Positions 24,662 through 34,110 of a stretch of DNA of 64,000 nucleotides are shown piece after piece. The notes below the pieces were generated by a model. It worked only from the letters and a program-made list of their open reading frames with translations. It was not told where the DNA came from and did no database searches. Where the stretch lies: contig JADGBZ010000005.1 of assembly GCA_015231175.1 (NCBI GenBank), positions 28,890 to 92,889 of the forward strand, written 5' to 3'. The number at the start of each line of letters is the position of its first letter. Within the stretch, counting starts at the first letter, position 1. Source of the DNA: Magnetococcales bacterium. GTDB taxonomy: Bacteria; Pseudomonadota; Magnetococcia; Magnetococcales; DC0425bin3. The position numbers and the translations under genes are program-made.

Positions 24662-26574
24662 AGAGCTTTCTTCATATGCAGGAAAGTTTGCCCGAGCGCC
24701 TGCGCGCCACACCTTCCCTACAGGTTCATTACTGGCTGTTGTCGGGCATGATCCTGTTGATGTTATTGTTTTTTGGAATATTCCTTCATTGGATCGAGTC
24801 GCGGGTGCAGAGCGGGGATAAGCTGGTCATCGAATATCATCTGCCGACCATCACCCATTGCCTCCATATCGATGTGGCCCTCGCGGACATGCAGCTCCAT
24901 CTTGCCGGTGACAATACCGGGGCCGATCTGACTCGTGCAGTGTGGATCATGGATCGGCACATGCAGCGCATTCGGAAAGAGTTGGATCACATGCGTCAAC
25001 TGGAAAACAATCATGATGTTGCCGGGGTTTTTTTGGCCAACATCAAGGGTGCCGAGTCGCGATACAATATTCTGCGTGAACTGATCCAGAGCCGGGTGGA
25101 CCGCATTCGTGAAACCGGTCGTACAGGATCCACGAGTGGCATCGTCCTGGCCGGCATGGTGGAGGCCTTGCGCCGTGATATTGCCCGCATCCAGGCTGGA
25201 CACGGCTTTGCTGTCGAGGCGATCCATAAAAATTTTCGGCAAGAGAGAAAAAAAGGGTGGCGATACCTGCTGGTATTCTCCCTGTTTCTGTTGATGACGG
25301 GTTTTTTGGCCATGCAGTGGATTTTCCAGCAGATTCGTGATCTGGTGGGCCGATGTGAGCTGGCTGAGCGGGCCAGTCGCGAAGCGTGCGCCCGTGCGGA
25401 GACGGCCAACGAGGCCAAAAGCCGATTTCTGGCCAACGTCAGCCATGAAATCCGCACCCCCCTGAATGCCATACTCGGTATCCATGACTTGTTGCAGGAT
25501 GCGGAGTTTACCGCTGAACAGAAACGCTATCTGGAGGTGAGCCGTAAATCTGCGGAAATTCTATTGCGTCTGGTGAACGATCTGCTCGATATCGCCAAAG
25601 TGGATGCCGGGCATCTGCACCTGGAGATCGCCCCCTTCTCCCTGACCGATGTTTTGGCCCATATCGAGGGGAGCATGCAAGTGCCCGCACGCCAGAAAGG
25701 GATTCAACTGACTTGTGCAGCGCTTGGCAAAGAGATACCCGGGCATCTGGAGGGGGATGCCTTTCGGTTGCAACAGATTCTTTTCAACCTGGTCGGCAAC
25801 GCAGTCAAATTCACCGAACAAGGCTCTGTGGTCTTGTGCGTCAAATTGAACCGATTGTTACCTGGACAAGTTGATCTGGAGTTTGAGATTCGCGACACCG
25901 GGATGGGGATTCCGCTGGAAAAACAGTCGCAACTTTTTCAGATTTTTTCCCAGTTGGATGCAAGCATGACGCGGCGTTTTGGTGGCACGGGCCTGGGTCT
26001 GGCCATTGCACGGCAGTTGGTTGAAAAAATGGGGGGAGCCATCCATGTGGAGAGCCAGCCGGGAAAAGGGAGCCGATTTTGGTTCAATGTGATCCTGGGG
26101 TCGAGATCGGCCACCGAAGGCGTCGTCGTGGTTGCGCCGACGGCTCTACCGGGTTTGGAACGGGATCCCGTGCCAGTCGGGGGGATGGAACGCGGAACGG
26201 AGTCCCTGCCTTGGCGGCTGCTGGTGGTCGACGATTCCGATGACAACCGCCTGTTGATCCAGGCTTTCCTGAAGAACTATCCCTATCGGGTGGATACGGC
26301 GGCAAATGGCGCTTTCGCTCTGGAAAAATTGCGCCTGAATCGCTATGACTTGGTGTTGATGGATCTGCAAATGCCCGTGATGGATGGTTTTGAGGCGACT
26401 CGACGTTTCCGGTTGCGGGAGCAGGGGGGGCGCATTCCCATTCTGGCCCTGACTGCCCATGCCATGGAGGAGGATGAAAAACAGGCCTTGGCAGCGGGCT
26501 GTGACCGGTTCCTGACCAAACCGATCCGCAGAGCCCGCCTGTTGGAGGTGTTGCAGGAGATTCTGTCACCATAA
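24658..26574 (+). CDS. Transmembrane hybrid histidine kinase with one receiver
   Basis: 638 residues. Two membrane helices (WLLSGMILLMLLFFGIFLHWI, about 23-43; YLLVFSLFLLMTGFLAMQWIF, about 202-222) enclose a periplasmic helical region of about 155 residues, similar in layout to four-helix-bundle sensors. HisKA has NVSHEIRTPLNAILGIHDLL (His near 261), HATPase has GTGLGLAIARQLVEKMGG near 445, and the receiver (about 522-635) has LVLMDLQMPVMDGFEATRRF and ends FLTKPIRR. It starts within the stop of the upstream kinase, so both are made together. This one can sense outside; the upstream one carries the HPt-like tail, so the two may form one phosphorelay. No DNA-binding regulator is adjacent. Confidence 0.92.
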   Translation: MKSFLHMQESLPERLRATPSLQVHYWLLSGMILLMLLFFGIFLHWIESRVQSGDKLVIEYHLPTITHCLHIDVALADMQLHLAGDNTGADLTRAVWIMDRHMQRIRKELDHMRQLENNHDVAGVFLANIKGAESRYNILRELIQSRVDRIRETGRTGSTSGIVLAGMVEALRRDIARIQAGHGFAVEAIHKNFRQERKKGWRYLLVFSLFLLMTGFLAMQWIFQQIRDLVGRCELAERASREACARAETANEAKSRFLANVSHEIRTPLNAILGIHDLLQDAEFTAEQKRYLEVSRKSAEILLRLVNDLLDIAKVDAGHLHLEIAPFSLTDVLAHIEGSMQVPARQKGIQLTCAALGKEIPGHLEGDAFRLQQILFNLVGNAVKFTEQGSVVLCVKLNRLLPGQVDLEFEIRDTGMGIPLEKQSQLFQIFSQLDASMTRRFGGTGLGLAIARQLVEKMGGAIHVESQPGKGSRFWFNVILGSRSATEGVVVVAPTALPGLERDPVPVGGMERGTESLPWRLLVVDDSDDNRLLIQAFLKNYPYRVDTAANGAFALEKLRLNRYDLVLMDLQMPVMDGFEATRRFRLREQGGRIPILALTAHAMEEDEKQALAAGCDRFLTKPIRRARLLEVLQEILSP

Positions 26575-26676
26575 AGCCGGACGCATTTGTGAGGATGTTG
26601 ACGTCAAGTGGTACAAGAATTGCTGCCTGGGTGAGAGTCTGGTATCCTCAACCAACTTGGCATTGGAGAGAAGCCC

Positions 26677-28773
26677 TTGGCAGCTTCAGCATTTTCTTTT
26701 CGGATACCGTTTGGGCGACTCAAGGGCGTGAGCGATATTTTCATGGCCGTGGGCATCATTATGGTGCTGGCGATCATGATTCTTCCCATGCCGGCCTGGG
26801 CTCTCGACCTGTTTCTTTCCGTCAATATCTCCCTCTCCATCGTCATACTCATGACGACTCTTTACGTTCATAAGCCGTTGGAATTTTCCTCCTTTCCCAG
26901 CGTGTTGTTGATCTCGACGCTCTTTCGCCTGTCGCTGAACATTTCGACGACGCGGCGTATCCTGCTGCATGGCGGGGAGGGGGAGGCGGCAGCCGGCGAG
27001 GTGATCCGGGCCTTTGGTCAGTTTGTGGTCGGGGGCAACCCGGTGGTGGGTATCATCGTGTTCTCCATTTTGGTGATCATCAACTTCATCGTCATCACCA
27101 AGGGCGCCGGGCGTATCGCGGAAGTGGCGGCCCGTTTCACGTTGGACAAAATGCCGGGCAAACAGATGGCCATCGACGCAGACCTCAACTCGGGTCTGAT
27201 CACCGAGGCTGAAGCCAAACGGCGGCGGCGCGAAATCGAAGAAGAGTCGGAATTCTTCGGGGCCATGGATGGTGCGTCAAAATTTGTGCGCGGCGAAGCT
27301 GTCGCCGGTATCCTGGTGACTGTCATCAACATTGTGGGCGGGTTCATCATCGGCGTGGCCCAGCAGGGTTTGACGGCGGCGGATTCGGCGAACATTTACA
27401 CGATTCTGACCGTTGGCGACGGTCTGGTTGCCCAGATTCCCGCATTGGTGATCTCCACTTCCGCCGGTTTCCTGGTGACCCGGGCCTCGTCCGATCAGCA
27501 CATGGCCGAGCATGTTGGTGGCCAGATTACGGCCCAACCACGGGTTATCCTGATCAGCTCGGCTGTGCTCGGACTGTTTGCCGTTTTGCCGGGCATGCCC
27601 ACCCTCTCCTTTGCCACACTCGCTCTCCTGCTGGGTGGATGGGCCTACCTGTTGTTCCGTCGTCAGGAGATCGTTGACCGGAAGCGCGTCCATGCGGAGG
27701 CGCAAGAGGCGCAAGTGGCGGCTGAGGTTGAAGAGCCCATCGAAAATTTCTTGGCACTGGATGTGCTTAGATTGGATGTCGGTTATGGATTGATTGCCCT
27801 GGTCGATGAGAGTCAGCAAGGGGATCTTTTGGACAAGATACGGGCCATCCGGCGGCAGTTCGCCAGTGACATGGGGTTTGTGGTTCCCCCCATCCATATC
27901 AAGGATAATCTACAGTTTCGTCCGGGCGAATATGCCTTTCTCGTCAAAGGGGTGGAAGTGGGGCGCGGCGAGTTGAAGACAGGGCAGTTCCTGGCCATGG
28001 AGGGGGGCGCGGTGTCTGGACATATCGATGGCGTTCCCACCACCGAGCCCGCCTTTGGCCTGCCGGCCATCTGGATCACGCCCCATGATCGGGAAAGGGC
28101 GGAAATGTTGGGTTATACCGTGGTGGATCCCTCGACGGTACTGGCGACGCATGTAACCGAGTTGGTTCACACTTTTTCGCACGAGATGATCAGTCGCCAG
28201 GAGGTGCAGAATCTGTTGGATCTGGTGACCAAGAATCAGCCCAAGCTGGTGGAGGAGCTGGTGCCCAACGTGATCAACCTGGGTGGGATCCAGAAGGTGT
28301 TGCAGGGGTTGTTGCGGGAACGGGTCTCTATCCGGGACATGCCGACCATTCTGGAAACGGTTTCGGATTATGCCAAAATTATCAAGCACCCGCCGCAGTT
28401 GGTGGAGCTGGTGCGACAATCTTTGTCTCGTTCCATCGTCAAAAAATATTTGGACGAGAATGCCCAGTTGCAGGTTCTGATGCTGGGCGCCGATGCGGAA
28501 AACCTGGTCGCGGAGGCTATCGTGGATGGCGAATATGGCTCTTATCTTGCCTTGTCGCCACGCGCCGCCAACCAGTTTTGTTCGCGAGTACGTGACATGG
28601 TCGAACGGATTGCATCCCAGGTGGTGCAACCGGTCCTGGTTTGCGGCACCCGGGTCCGACCATTCGTGAAACAGGCTACGGAGGGGGTCATTCCCCATTT
28701 GGTGGTGTTGTCTCACAACGAGATTCCCGCCAACGTGTCTGTTCATTCACAGGGAACAGTGACGCTGTCTTGA
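26677..28773 (+). CDS. flhA: Flagellar type III export gate protein FlhA
   Basis: 698 residues, normal for FlhA. Eight membrane helices in the first 330 residues, including FMAVGIIMVLAIMILPMPAW and the FHIPEP-like conserved block FSSFPSVLLISTLFRLSLNISTTRRILL, then the large cytoplasmic domain from about residue 345, ending at the export ring part (NQFCSRVRDMVERI). The start is a TTG at 26677 behind GGAGAG; it gives the correct N-terminus. FlhA forms the ring that receives export substrates below the flagellar basal body. It heads a block with flhF, flhG and fliA; flhB, fliP, fliQ and fliR are not in the window. Confidence 0.97.
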   Translation: MAASAFSFRIPFGRLKGVSDIFMAVGIIMVLAIMILPMPAWALDLFLSVNISLSIVILMTTLYVHKPLEFSSFPSVLLISTLFRLSLNISTTRRILLHGGEGEAAAGEVIRAFGQFVVGGNPVVGIIVFSILVIINFIVITKGAGRIAEVAARFTLDKMPGKQMAIDADLNSGLITEAEAKRRRREIEEESEFFGAMDGASKFVRGEAVAGILVTVINIVGGFIIGVAQQGLTAADSANIYTILTVGDGLVAQIPALVISTSAGFLVTRASSDQHMAEHVGGQITAQPRVILISSAVLGLFAVLPGMPTLSFATLALLLGGWAYLLFRRQEIVDRKRVHAEAQEAQVAAEVEEPIENFLALDVLRLDVGYGLIALVDESQQGDLLDKIRAIRRQFASDMGFVVPPIHIKDNLQFRPGEYAFLVKGVEVGRGELKTGQFLAMEGGAVSGHIDGVPTTEPAFGLPAIWITPHDRERAEMLGYTVVDPSTVLATHVTELVHTFSHEMISRQEVQNLLDLVTKNQPKLVEELVPNVINLGGIQKVLQGLLRERVSIRDMPTILETVSDYAKIIKHPPQLVELVRQSLSRSIVKKYLDENAQLQVLMLGADAENLVAEAIVDGEYGSYLALSPRAANQFCSRVRDMVERIASQVVQPVLVCGTRVRPFVKQATEGVIPHLVVLSHNEIPANVSVHSQGTVTLS

Positions 28774-28804
28774 ATACCATGAGCCAGGATCCGGGTTTGC
28801 GCCG

Positions 28805-30007
28805 ATGAACGACAAAGTTTCCACCTTCCGGGCGCAGGATATGCGGGAAGCCCTGCAACAGGTCAAGGAGGCCCTGGGGGCTGACGCAGTCATCCTCTCC
28901 ACGCGAAGCATACGGGAGAAGGGGGGGGCCTTCATCGAGGTGACGGCCTGCCCGAATCCCAATGCCGATGGGCCCGTGCCGGTTCCCAGGGAGACGCCAC
29001 CGCCACGGAGTCGGTTCTCCGCTGTGGCCGATGATGCCCCCCCCTCCCTGGCCGGGCGCAGTGCGGTCAGCCGCTACCGGGAGCAACGTGCCCAGTCGCA
29101 GGGAACGCAACAAACGCGCGAAGCGCGTGTGGCCAATGGGCCCGGTCTGGCGGCGGATCTCTCCACCATTCGCAGCTCGTTGGCGGAACTTGAGGCCAAG
29201 GTCAACACCTCGGCCTCATTGGAACCCGACATGGCCAACCTGGACATGGAGGGAAAACGCCGCTACAGCTACCTGTTGATGCACGGCGTGGAGGAGCCCA
29301 TCGCTCGCAAGCTGGCGGTGGTGGACAAGGGGGAAAAGGAGCGCGGCCTGGAAGGGGCATTGAAACGGTTTCTCAAATTCCATGACCCCATGGAGAGCCA
29401 GTCCCGGGTCATCGCTCTGGTCGGTCCCACCGGTGTCGGCAAGACAACCACCTTGGCCAAAATTGCCGCCGAGCTGTTGCTGAACCGCCGCAAGACTGTC
29501 GGTATGATCACCCTGGATACCTTCCGGGTTGGGGCTGTGGCCCAGCTTGAGACCTACGCCAAGCTTTTGCAGGTGCGCTTGATGGTGGCGCGTACCCTGT
29601 CGGAGGTGAAGGCAGGGCTTCACTCCCTGAACAATTGTGACTTTATCCTGGTGGATACCGTGGGGTCGAGCCCCTACAACCGGCGTCAGGTCAACTCCAC
29701 GGGCAGTCTGCTGCCGGTCATGGGAGAAGATCGGGAGGTTCTGCTCTGCATGGCCGGCAATGTCAGGGAGACGGAACAACAGGCCATCTTCCGGCGTTTT
29801 TCCGCCCTCTCTCCGACAGGTCTGATTTTTACCAAACTTGATGAAACAGTCACCTACGGTGGTATTCTCAATGTGGCCCTGCGGGCCCGTCTGCCGTTGA
29901 CTCTCTATACGGATGGCCAGCGGGTTCCGGAAAATTTGGGTTGGTTGTCGGCCCATACCATGGCCGGATGGTTTGATCAACCCAAGGTGCCGGAGCCGGA
30001 TGCGTAA
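28805..30007 (+). CDS. flhF: Flagellar SRP-like GTPase FlhF
   Basis: 400 residues. N-terminal basic region starting VSTFRAQDMREALQQVKEALG, a variable linker, and the NG GTPase with GPTGVGKTTTLAKIAAE (P-loop near 206), then MITLDTFRVGAVAQLETYAKLL, FILVDTVGSSP and TKLDETVTYGGILN. FlhF marks the cell pole where a flagellum is built; with FlhG it sets number and place. The D-T-x-G switch reads VDTVGSSP where most members have VDTAGRSP. It lies 31 bases behind flhA. Confidence 0.96.
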   Translation: MNDKVSTFRAQDMREALQQVKEALGADAVILSTRSIREKGGAFIEVTACPNPNADGPVPVPRETPPPRSRFSAVADDAPPSLAGRSAVSRYREQRAQSQGTQQTREARVANGPGLAADLSTIRSSLAELEAKVNTSASLEPDMANLDMEGKRRYSYLLMHGVEEPIARKLAVVDKGEKERGLEGALKRFLKFHDPMESQSRVIALVGPTGVGKTTTLAKIAAELLLNRRKTVGMITLDTFRVGAVAQLETYAKLLQVRLMVARTLSEVKAGLHSLNNCDFILVDTVGSSPYNRRQVNSTGSLLPVMGEDREVLLCMAGNVRETEQQAIFRRFSALSPTGLIFTKLDETVTYGGILNVALRARLPLTLYTDGQRVPENLGWLSAHTMAGWFDQPKVPEPDA

Positions 30008-30120
30008 GGCCCCCAGGGTTTTGCGCGTGGGGTGGCGCCTCATCCGCCTCCGTGTCCGGCCCCCGGAAGGAACCCATCACCATTTTGGCGATTCCTGAAA
30101 CTGAAAAGAGTTGCAATAAA

Positions 30121-31113
30121 ATGATCGAAGACCTCGACAATCAGGTGGCTACCCTGAAAGAGTGGGCCAAGAAGGCCGAACAGGAGCGCAAGGCCGACAA
30201 GTTGCGCGACGACGCCAAGCCGGTCTCGACCTCCGTGCTGGCGCGGCGTTTGGCTGAACGCAAGGTGCCCTATACCCTGGCGGTGACCAGTGGCAAGGGT
30301 GGGGTGGGCAAGACCCTGGTCACCGTGAACCTGGCTCTCAGTTTTGCGCGCCAGGGCCTCAAGGTGCTGGTCATCGATGCCGATTTGGGGCTGGCCAATG
30401 TCGATGTGGTCCTGGGCCTGACTCCGCAATATACCATCGAGGATGTTCTCGCGGGACGCATGACCATCGACAATGTGGCGGTCCCGGGTCCAGAGGGCAT
30501 TACGGTGTTACCGGCGGCCTCTGGCGTTGCCGGGCTGAGTTCACTGACCGAGGCGCAACGCATCTCCCTGATGGATCACATCGACCACTGGAACGCAGAC
30601 TTTGACATGGTTCTCGTCGATACGGGCGCCGGGATCTCCAGCAACGTGCGCTATTTCATCCTTTCCGTGGAGCGGATCCTCGTGGTGGCCACCCCGGACC
30701 CGGCCAGCATCACCGATGCCTACGCTTTGATGAAAGTGATGTTCATGAATCATCGCATCGATCACTTCGATCTCGTGGTCAACCAGGTGCGGGCAGAGCG
30801 GGAGGCCTTGGATGTCTACAGGACGTTGCACCGGGTGGCAGACCGTTTTTTGAGTATCGGGCTGAACTTTGCCGGCGCCGTGCCTTACGATGAGCAATTG
30901 GTCCAGTCTGTTCGCAGGCAGATTCCCGTCACCATGCTTTTTCCAGAATCCCCTTCGGCCAAGGCTTTTTCCACCTTGTCGGCCAATGTGCTCGACCGCT
31001 GGCACCGGGATCGGGAACGCAATGGTCAGGCGTTGTTCTTCTGGCGCCGGGTTTTGGACGAGTCGGTACCGGACCCTCTCGCCCGGAAGAGTCCTCTGTC
31101 AGAGTCGGGTTAG
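30121..31113 (+). CDS. flhG: Flagellar number regulator FlhG (MinD-like ATPase)
   Basis: 330 residues from ATG 30121. Deviant Walker A in VTSGKGGVGKTLVTVNLALSFA, then LVIDADLGLANVDVVLGL and a MinD-like FDMVLVDTGAGIS, VVATPDPASITDAYALMK. It works with FlhF to limit the number of polar flagella. An in-frame GTG at 30052 would add 23 residues; I prefer 30121, with AAGAG upstream, because the N-terminus then resembles other FlhG proteins. The first 40 residues are a charged helix (DNQVATLKEWAKKAEQERK) that could correspond to the FlhF-activating tail, which is a helix with a conserved glutamine in known FlhG. Confidence 0.94.
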   Translation: MIEDLDNQVATLKEWAKKAEQERKADKLRDDAKPVSTSVLARRLAERKVPYTLAVTSGKGGVGKTLVTVNLALSFARQGLKVLVIDADLGLANVDVVLGLTPQYTIEDVLAGRMTIDNVAVPGPEGITVLPAASGVAGLSSLTEAQRISLMDHIDHWNADFDMVLVDTGAGISSNVRYFILSVERILVVATPDPASITDAYALMKVMFMNHRIDHFDLVVNQVRAEREALDVYRTLHRVADRFLSIGLNFAGAVPYDEQLVQSVRRQIPVTMLFPESPSAKAFSTLSANVLDRWHRDRERNGQALFFWRRVLDESVPDPLARKSPLSESG

Positions 31114-31125
31114 GGCAACACGGAC

Positions 31126-31890
31126 ATGCAATCCCCAGCAGATCCTGATTTCTCTTCCACCCACGAGGCGTGGGCCGGCTTGAGCCGGGAGAAGATCATC
31201 ATGAAGTATGCTCCGATCGTCAAGTATGTCGCGGGGCGGATCTCCATGCGTCTGCCCCAGTCGGTGGACGTGGACGACCTCTACCAGGTGGGCATTCTGG
31301 GACTGATTGATGCGGTTGCCAAGTTCGACCCCGAGCGAGGTATCAAATTTCAGACCTACGCCGAATTCCGGGTACGGGGCGCCATCCTGGATGAGCTGCG
31401 CTCCATGGATTGGGTGCCGCGTGGGGTGCGTCACGCCGCTACCCAGATCCAGGATATCTACCTGAAACTGGAGTCCCAATTGGGACGTCCCCCGGAAGAT
31501 GACGAGGTGGCCCGGCATCTGGGGATCTCCCTGGATGACTATTTTGTGCAGCTGGACTCAGTGCGCAGTTTGTCGGTCATCTCCTTTGAGGATCTGCGGC
31601 CCAATCTGGATGATGACGAGTGGGATGTCCTGGATATTCTGGCAGACCCGTCGCAGGTGGATCCCGTGGAGGCGTTGGGCTTGCAGCAGGTTCGGGAGGT
31701 TCTCAGCCAGGCTGTAGCCTCGCTCCCGGAGAAGGAACGTTTGGTGATCACCCTCTACTATTTTGAGGAGTTGACCATGAGCGAAATCGGGGCTGTGCTG
31801 GGCTTGACCGAGTCCCGCATATCCCAGTTGCACAGCAAGGCCGCTTTACGCATGCGGGCTCGGGTCCGCAAGGTACTGGGTGCACCATGA
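31126..31890 (+). CDS. fliA: RNA polymerase sigma-28 factor FliA
   Basis: 254 residues. Region 2 has YAPIVKYVAGRISMRLP, VDVDDLYQVGILGLIDAVAKFDPERGIKFQTYAEFRVRGAILDELRSMDWVPRGVR, the diagnostic sigma-28 block. Region 4 has SLPEKERLVITLYYFEELTMSEIGAVLGLTESRISQLHSKA. It directs transcription of late flagellar and chemotaxis genes and is normally held by FlgM, which is not in the window. It starts 12 bases after flhG and its stop overlaps the next gene (ATGA). Confidence 0.97.
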   Translation: MQSPADPDFSSTHEAWAGLSREKIIMKYAPIVKYVAGRISMRLPQSVDVDDLYQVGILGLIDAVAKFDPERGIKFQTYAEFRVRGAILDELRSMDWVPRGVRHAATQIQDIYLKLESQLGRPPEDDEVARHLGISLDDYFVQLDSVRSLSVISFEDLRPNLDDDEWDVLDILADPSQVDPVEALGLQQVREVLSQAVASLPEKERLVITLYYFEELTMSEIGAVLGLTESRISQLHSKAALRMRARVRKVLGAP

Positions 31891-32387
31891 CCCTCTGGAA
31901 TTTCCTTGTCATCTTGTGTCTCATGCTCCTCTATATGGGCATTGGCATCATCTTTCTCCAGATCCGCCGTTTGCGGGAGGATGTCAAGGCAGCAGCCGAG
32001 CGCGCGGCTCCAGTCCTGCGGGAATCCGAACCCGAACTGGACCCGCAGAAGGTTGCCGATGGGATCGTCGAACCCATCCTCCAGGAGTTGGGGGCCATGG
32101 AGGACAAGTTGGTGCATGAGATGAGCGGACTGCCCAAACGATTCAGCGAGGAGTTGGAGGGGATCCGCCGGGAGGTGCAGTTCATGCAACAACGTTCCAA
32201 CCCGATGCCCACCAACACCGGCAATGAAGTGCGCGATGGTCCCGGCAAACGAGATGCCTACCGCGAAGCCAAACTCCTCCTCACCAATGGTGTTGATGAA
32301 GAGAGAGTGATCGAAGAGACCGGGCTGACCGTGGAAGAGGTCAGCCTGCTCAAGCGTCTCTCCAACCCGGACCGGAATCCTCCTTAG
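31887..32387 (+). CDS. DUF2802-like membrane protein of the flagellar block
   Basis: 166 residues with one N-terminal helix (FLVILCLMLLYMGIGIIFL), a charged coiled-coil middle, and a C-terminal helix-turn-helix-like module (AYREAKLLLTNGVDEERVIEETGLTVEEVSLLKRL). This layout is that of the DUF2802-type proteins often found after fliA or flhG. The role is not established. It overlaps fliA by 4 bases, so its product is made together with the sigma factor. Confidence 0.65.
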   Translation: MTLWNFLVILCLMLLYMGIGIIFLQIRRLREDVKAAAERAAPVLRESEPELDPQKVADGIVEPILQELGAMEDKLVHEMSGLPKRFSEELEGIRREVQFMQQRSNPMPTNTGNEVRDGPGKRDAYREAKLLLTNGVDEERVIEETGLTVEEVSLLKRLSNPDRNPP

Positions 32388-32442
32388 AGTCGTAACCGTT
32401 CAGCACCCTTGATCCCGATGCGTTGCCGGAGCGCGACACCCC

Positions 32443-33597
32443 ATGGCCATGATCATCTCCGGAAAGGTATTGCCTCCGCCAGGTGATCCGGCGCCTGTCA
32501 GCCGCAACAGTGCAGCCCAGCTCCCCGTGCTGGCGCCTGGTGAGGTTTTGGAGGGGCGCGTCAGCCAGGTCAAAGGGGGGAGTGAAGGGGTCTTTCGCTT
32601 TCCGGACGGCAGTGGATTTGCCTTCTCCGGTGGTCAGGGTCTGACCGAGGGGGAGATCGTTCGCCTGGAGGTGGTGCGCCTGTTGCCGGAAATGGCCATG
32701 CGCATGATCGGCAGCGAGTCACGGGTGGCGGCCAATCTGGCGGACAATCTCCAGCAAAGTCTGATACGTGTGCCGGATTTGTTTGCGCGCCTGATGGCCG
32801 TCATGTCGGGGCAGGAGCAGGAAAAAGGGGGAAGCCTGCTCAACGCAACCCGGGGACAACCCCTGTTTCTCTCTTTGCAATCAGCGACATCGACAGGGGG
32901 TCGGGCGGGAGATCTGGCCGGCGTTTTGCGTGATGCCCTGCCCAATCTTTCCGCTGACGCCCTGTTGCGGGGAGACACTTCTGCGTTGACCCGCCTGTTG
33001 GAAGGGGCCTCCCGGGAGGAGGTGAGTGCAGCCGTGCGGGCTCTGCGTGCTGCCACCGATGCCTTGCGTTTGGCAGCCGGAACCACAACGGCGGCCCAAA
33101 ATCCCGCTGGCGGCAGCGAGAACACATCGCTACCCACTGCCTTGCACCGTTTGGGTGATCTCCTGTCCATGCAAAATATTTTGCCGCATGTGGTGCCGTC
33201 AGCCGCAGACAGCATGTTTCTGGGTTATCGGGTGTTTTGGCTGAACGAGGGGGGGCTGGGCGAGGCTATTTGGCGACGAGAGAAAGAGAAACAAAAACGG
33301 CCAGGCCAGAAGGGACGCACGCTCCACTCGGTTTTCCTCTCCTTGAACTTGACACGTTTGGGGGCCGTCCAGTCCCGCGTTGTTTCGGGTGAGGGCCTCC
33401 TGGGGATCGAAGTTGCCGCAGAGGAAGAGGCAACGGTCGTCTCTTTGCGTTCACAGATTGCCGAGTTGCGCTCCGCCATCCAGAATGCCGGTTTACCTTT
33501 GAATTATCTGAATCTTTCCTATAAAACCAACTCCGAGATGCGCCTCAGTCGTCAGGAGGCCGTCGGACTGGGAGGTGGCTTCTCTACAAACGTATGA
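32443..33597 (+). CDS. Flagellar hook-length-control-like protein (FliK-like C-terminus)
   Basis: 384 residues without a signal peptide. A long Ala/Gly/Leu-rich middle leads to a C-terminal domain (from about HSVFLSLNLTRLGAVQSRVV to LNLSYKT) with VAAEEEATVVSLRSQIAELRSAIQNAGLPLNYLNLSY. The strand-helix pattern with 'LGAVQSRVV' and 'LRSQIAELRSAIQNAGL' is like the FliK C-terminal domain that tells FlhB to switch export specificity. The family's N-terminal ruler is not clearly seen. The next gene is a FlhB C-terminal-like protein, which strengthens the assignment. Confidence 0.6.
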   Translation: MAMIISGKVLPPPGDPAPVSRNSAAQLPVLAPGEVLEGRVSQVKGGSEGVFRFPDGSGFAFSGGQGLTEGEIVRLEVVRLLPEMAMRMIGSESRVAANLADNLQQSLIRVPDLFARLMAVMSGQEQEKGGSLLNATRGQPLFLSLQSATSTGGRAGDLAGVLRDALPNLSADALLRGDTSALTRLLEGASREEVSAAVRALRAATDALRLAAGTTTAAQNPAGGSENTSLPTALHRLGDLLSMQNILPHVVPSAADSMFLGYRVFWLNEGGLGEAIWRREKEKQKRPGQKGRTLHSVFLSLNLTRLGAVQSRVVSGEGLLGIEVAAEEEATVVSLRSQIAELRSAIQNAGLPLNYLNLSYKTNSEMRLSRQEAVGLGGGFSTNV

Positions 33598-33642
33598 AAA
33601 GGGTGACTGTTTGTTCACCACCAGACGCGGATTTTTGGACGC

Positions 33643-33939
33643 ATGCAAGAGGACGACAGCAACACCCAACACCCCCCCAGACAGGCCGTGGCTTTGCGTT
33701 ATCAGAAGAGCCAGGATCCTGCGCCGCGCGTGACCGCCTCCGGCAAGGGGCGTATCGCCGAAGTCATCATGGAACGCGCCAGGGAAGCTGGAGTTCCGCT
33801 TATGGAAGATCCCGATCTGGTGGGGCTGCTCGGCAAAGTCTCCCTGGGGGAGTCCGTTCCCAGGGAACTTTACAAGGCGGTGGCTGAAGTGTTGGCCTAT
33901 GTTTACCGGGTCAACAAAGGGGTGCATGCCAAAAAGTAG
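33643..33939 (+). CDS. Stand-alone FlhB C-terminal-domain-like protein (FlhB2)
   Basis: 98 residues without membrane helices: AVALRYQKSQDPAPRVTASGKGRIAEVIMERAREAGVPLMEDPDLVGLLGKVSLGESVPRELYKAVAEVLAYVYRVN follows the FlhBc pattern exactly from its strand to the last helix. The autocleavage NPTH motif of full FlhB is absent, as expected for FlhB2-type proteins, which lack the cleaved segment. Such proteins can stand in for FlhB's cytoplasmic part in export. It follows the FliK-like gene and ends the flagellar block; a repeat copy starts 25 bases later. Confidence 0.85.
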   Translation: MQEDDSNTQHPPRQAVALRYQKSQDPAPRVTASGKGRIAEVIMERAREAGVPLMEDPDLVGLLGKVSLGESVPRELYKAVAEVLAYVYRVNKGVHAKK

Positions 33940-33964
33940 GGGTGGCAAAACAACGCCTGGTGGC

Positions 33965-34110
33965 CTGTAGGGCAATCGCATTTGACATGGACCCACCCAA
34001 GGCCATGATCGCTTTTTGGAATTGGGGTCCAGGGGGCTGGCTTCCTGGTGGGTCAAGGGCAGAGCCCTTGCGGGGTCCGGGGAGCGCCCCGTTATGAAAC
34101 GACGCGATTT
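33965..34110 (+). repeat. MITE-like repeat, copy 4 with inverted second arm
   Basis: The core (GGGGTCCAGGGGGCTGGCTT through CGGGGAGCGCCCCG) belongs to the 147-bp family. Its left side, 33965-34020, is the reverse complement of the second arm found at 22073-22128. The normal left and right 11-bp ends are missing. Together, copies 3 and 4 look like two halves of a variant with long inverted arms. Confidence 0.65.

Noticed and set aside
23381..24712. A 443-codon minus-strand frame opposite the hybrid kinase
   Set aside because: Shadow of a GC-rich gene; the plus-strand kinase motifs are complete.
32392..32440. A possible further relict of the repeat family (GTAACCGTTCAGCACCC then GATGCGTTGCC)
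   Set aside because: The left end is similar but no core follows, and the match is too short to claim.
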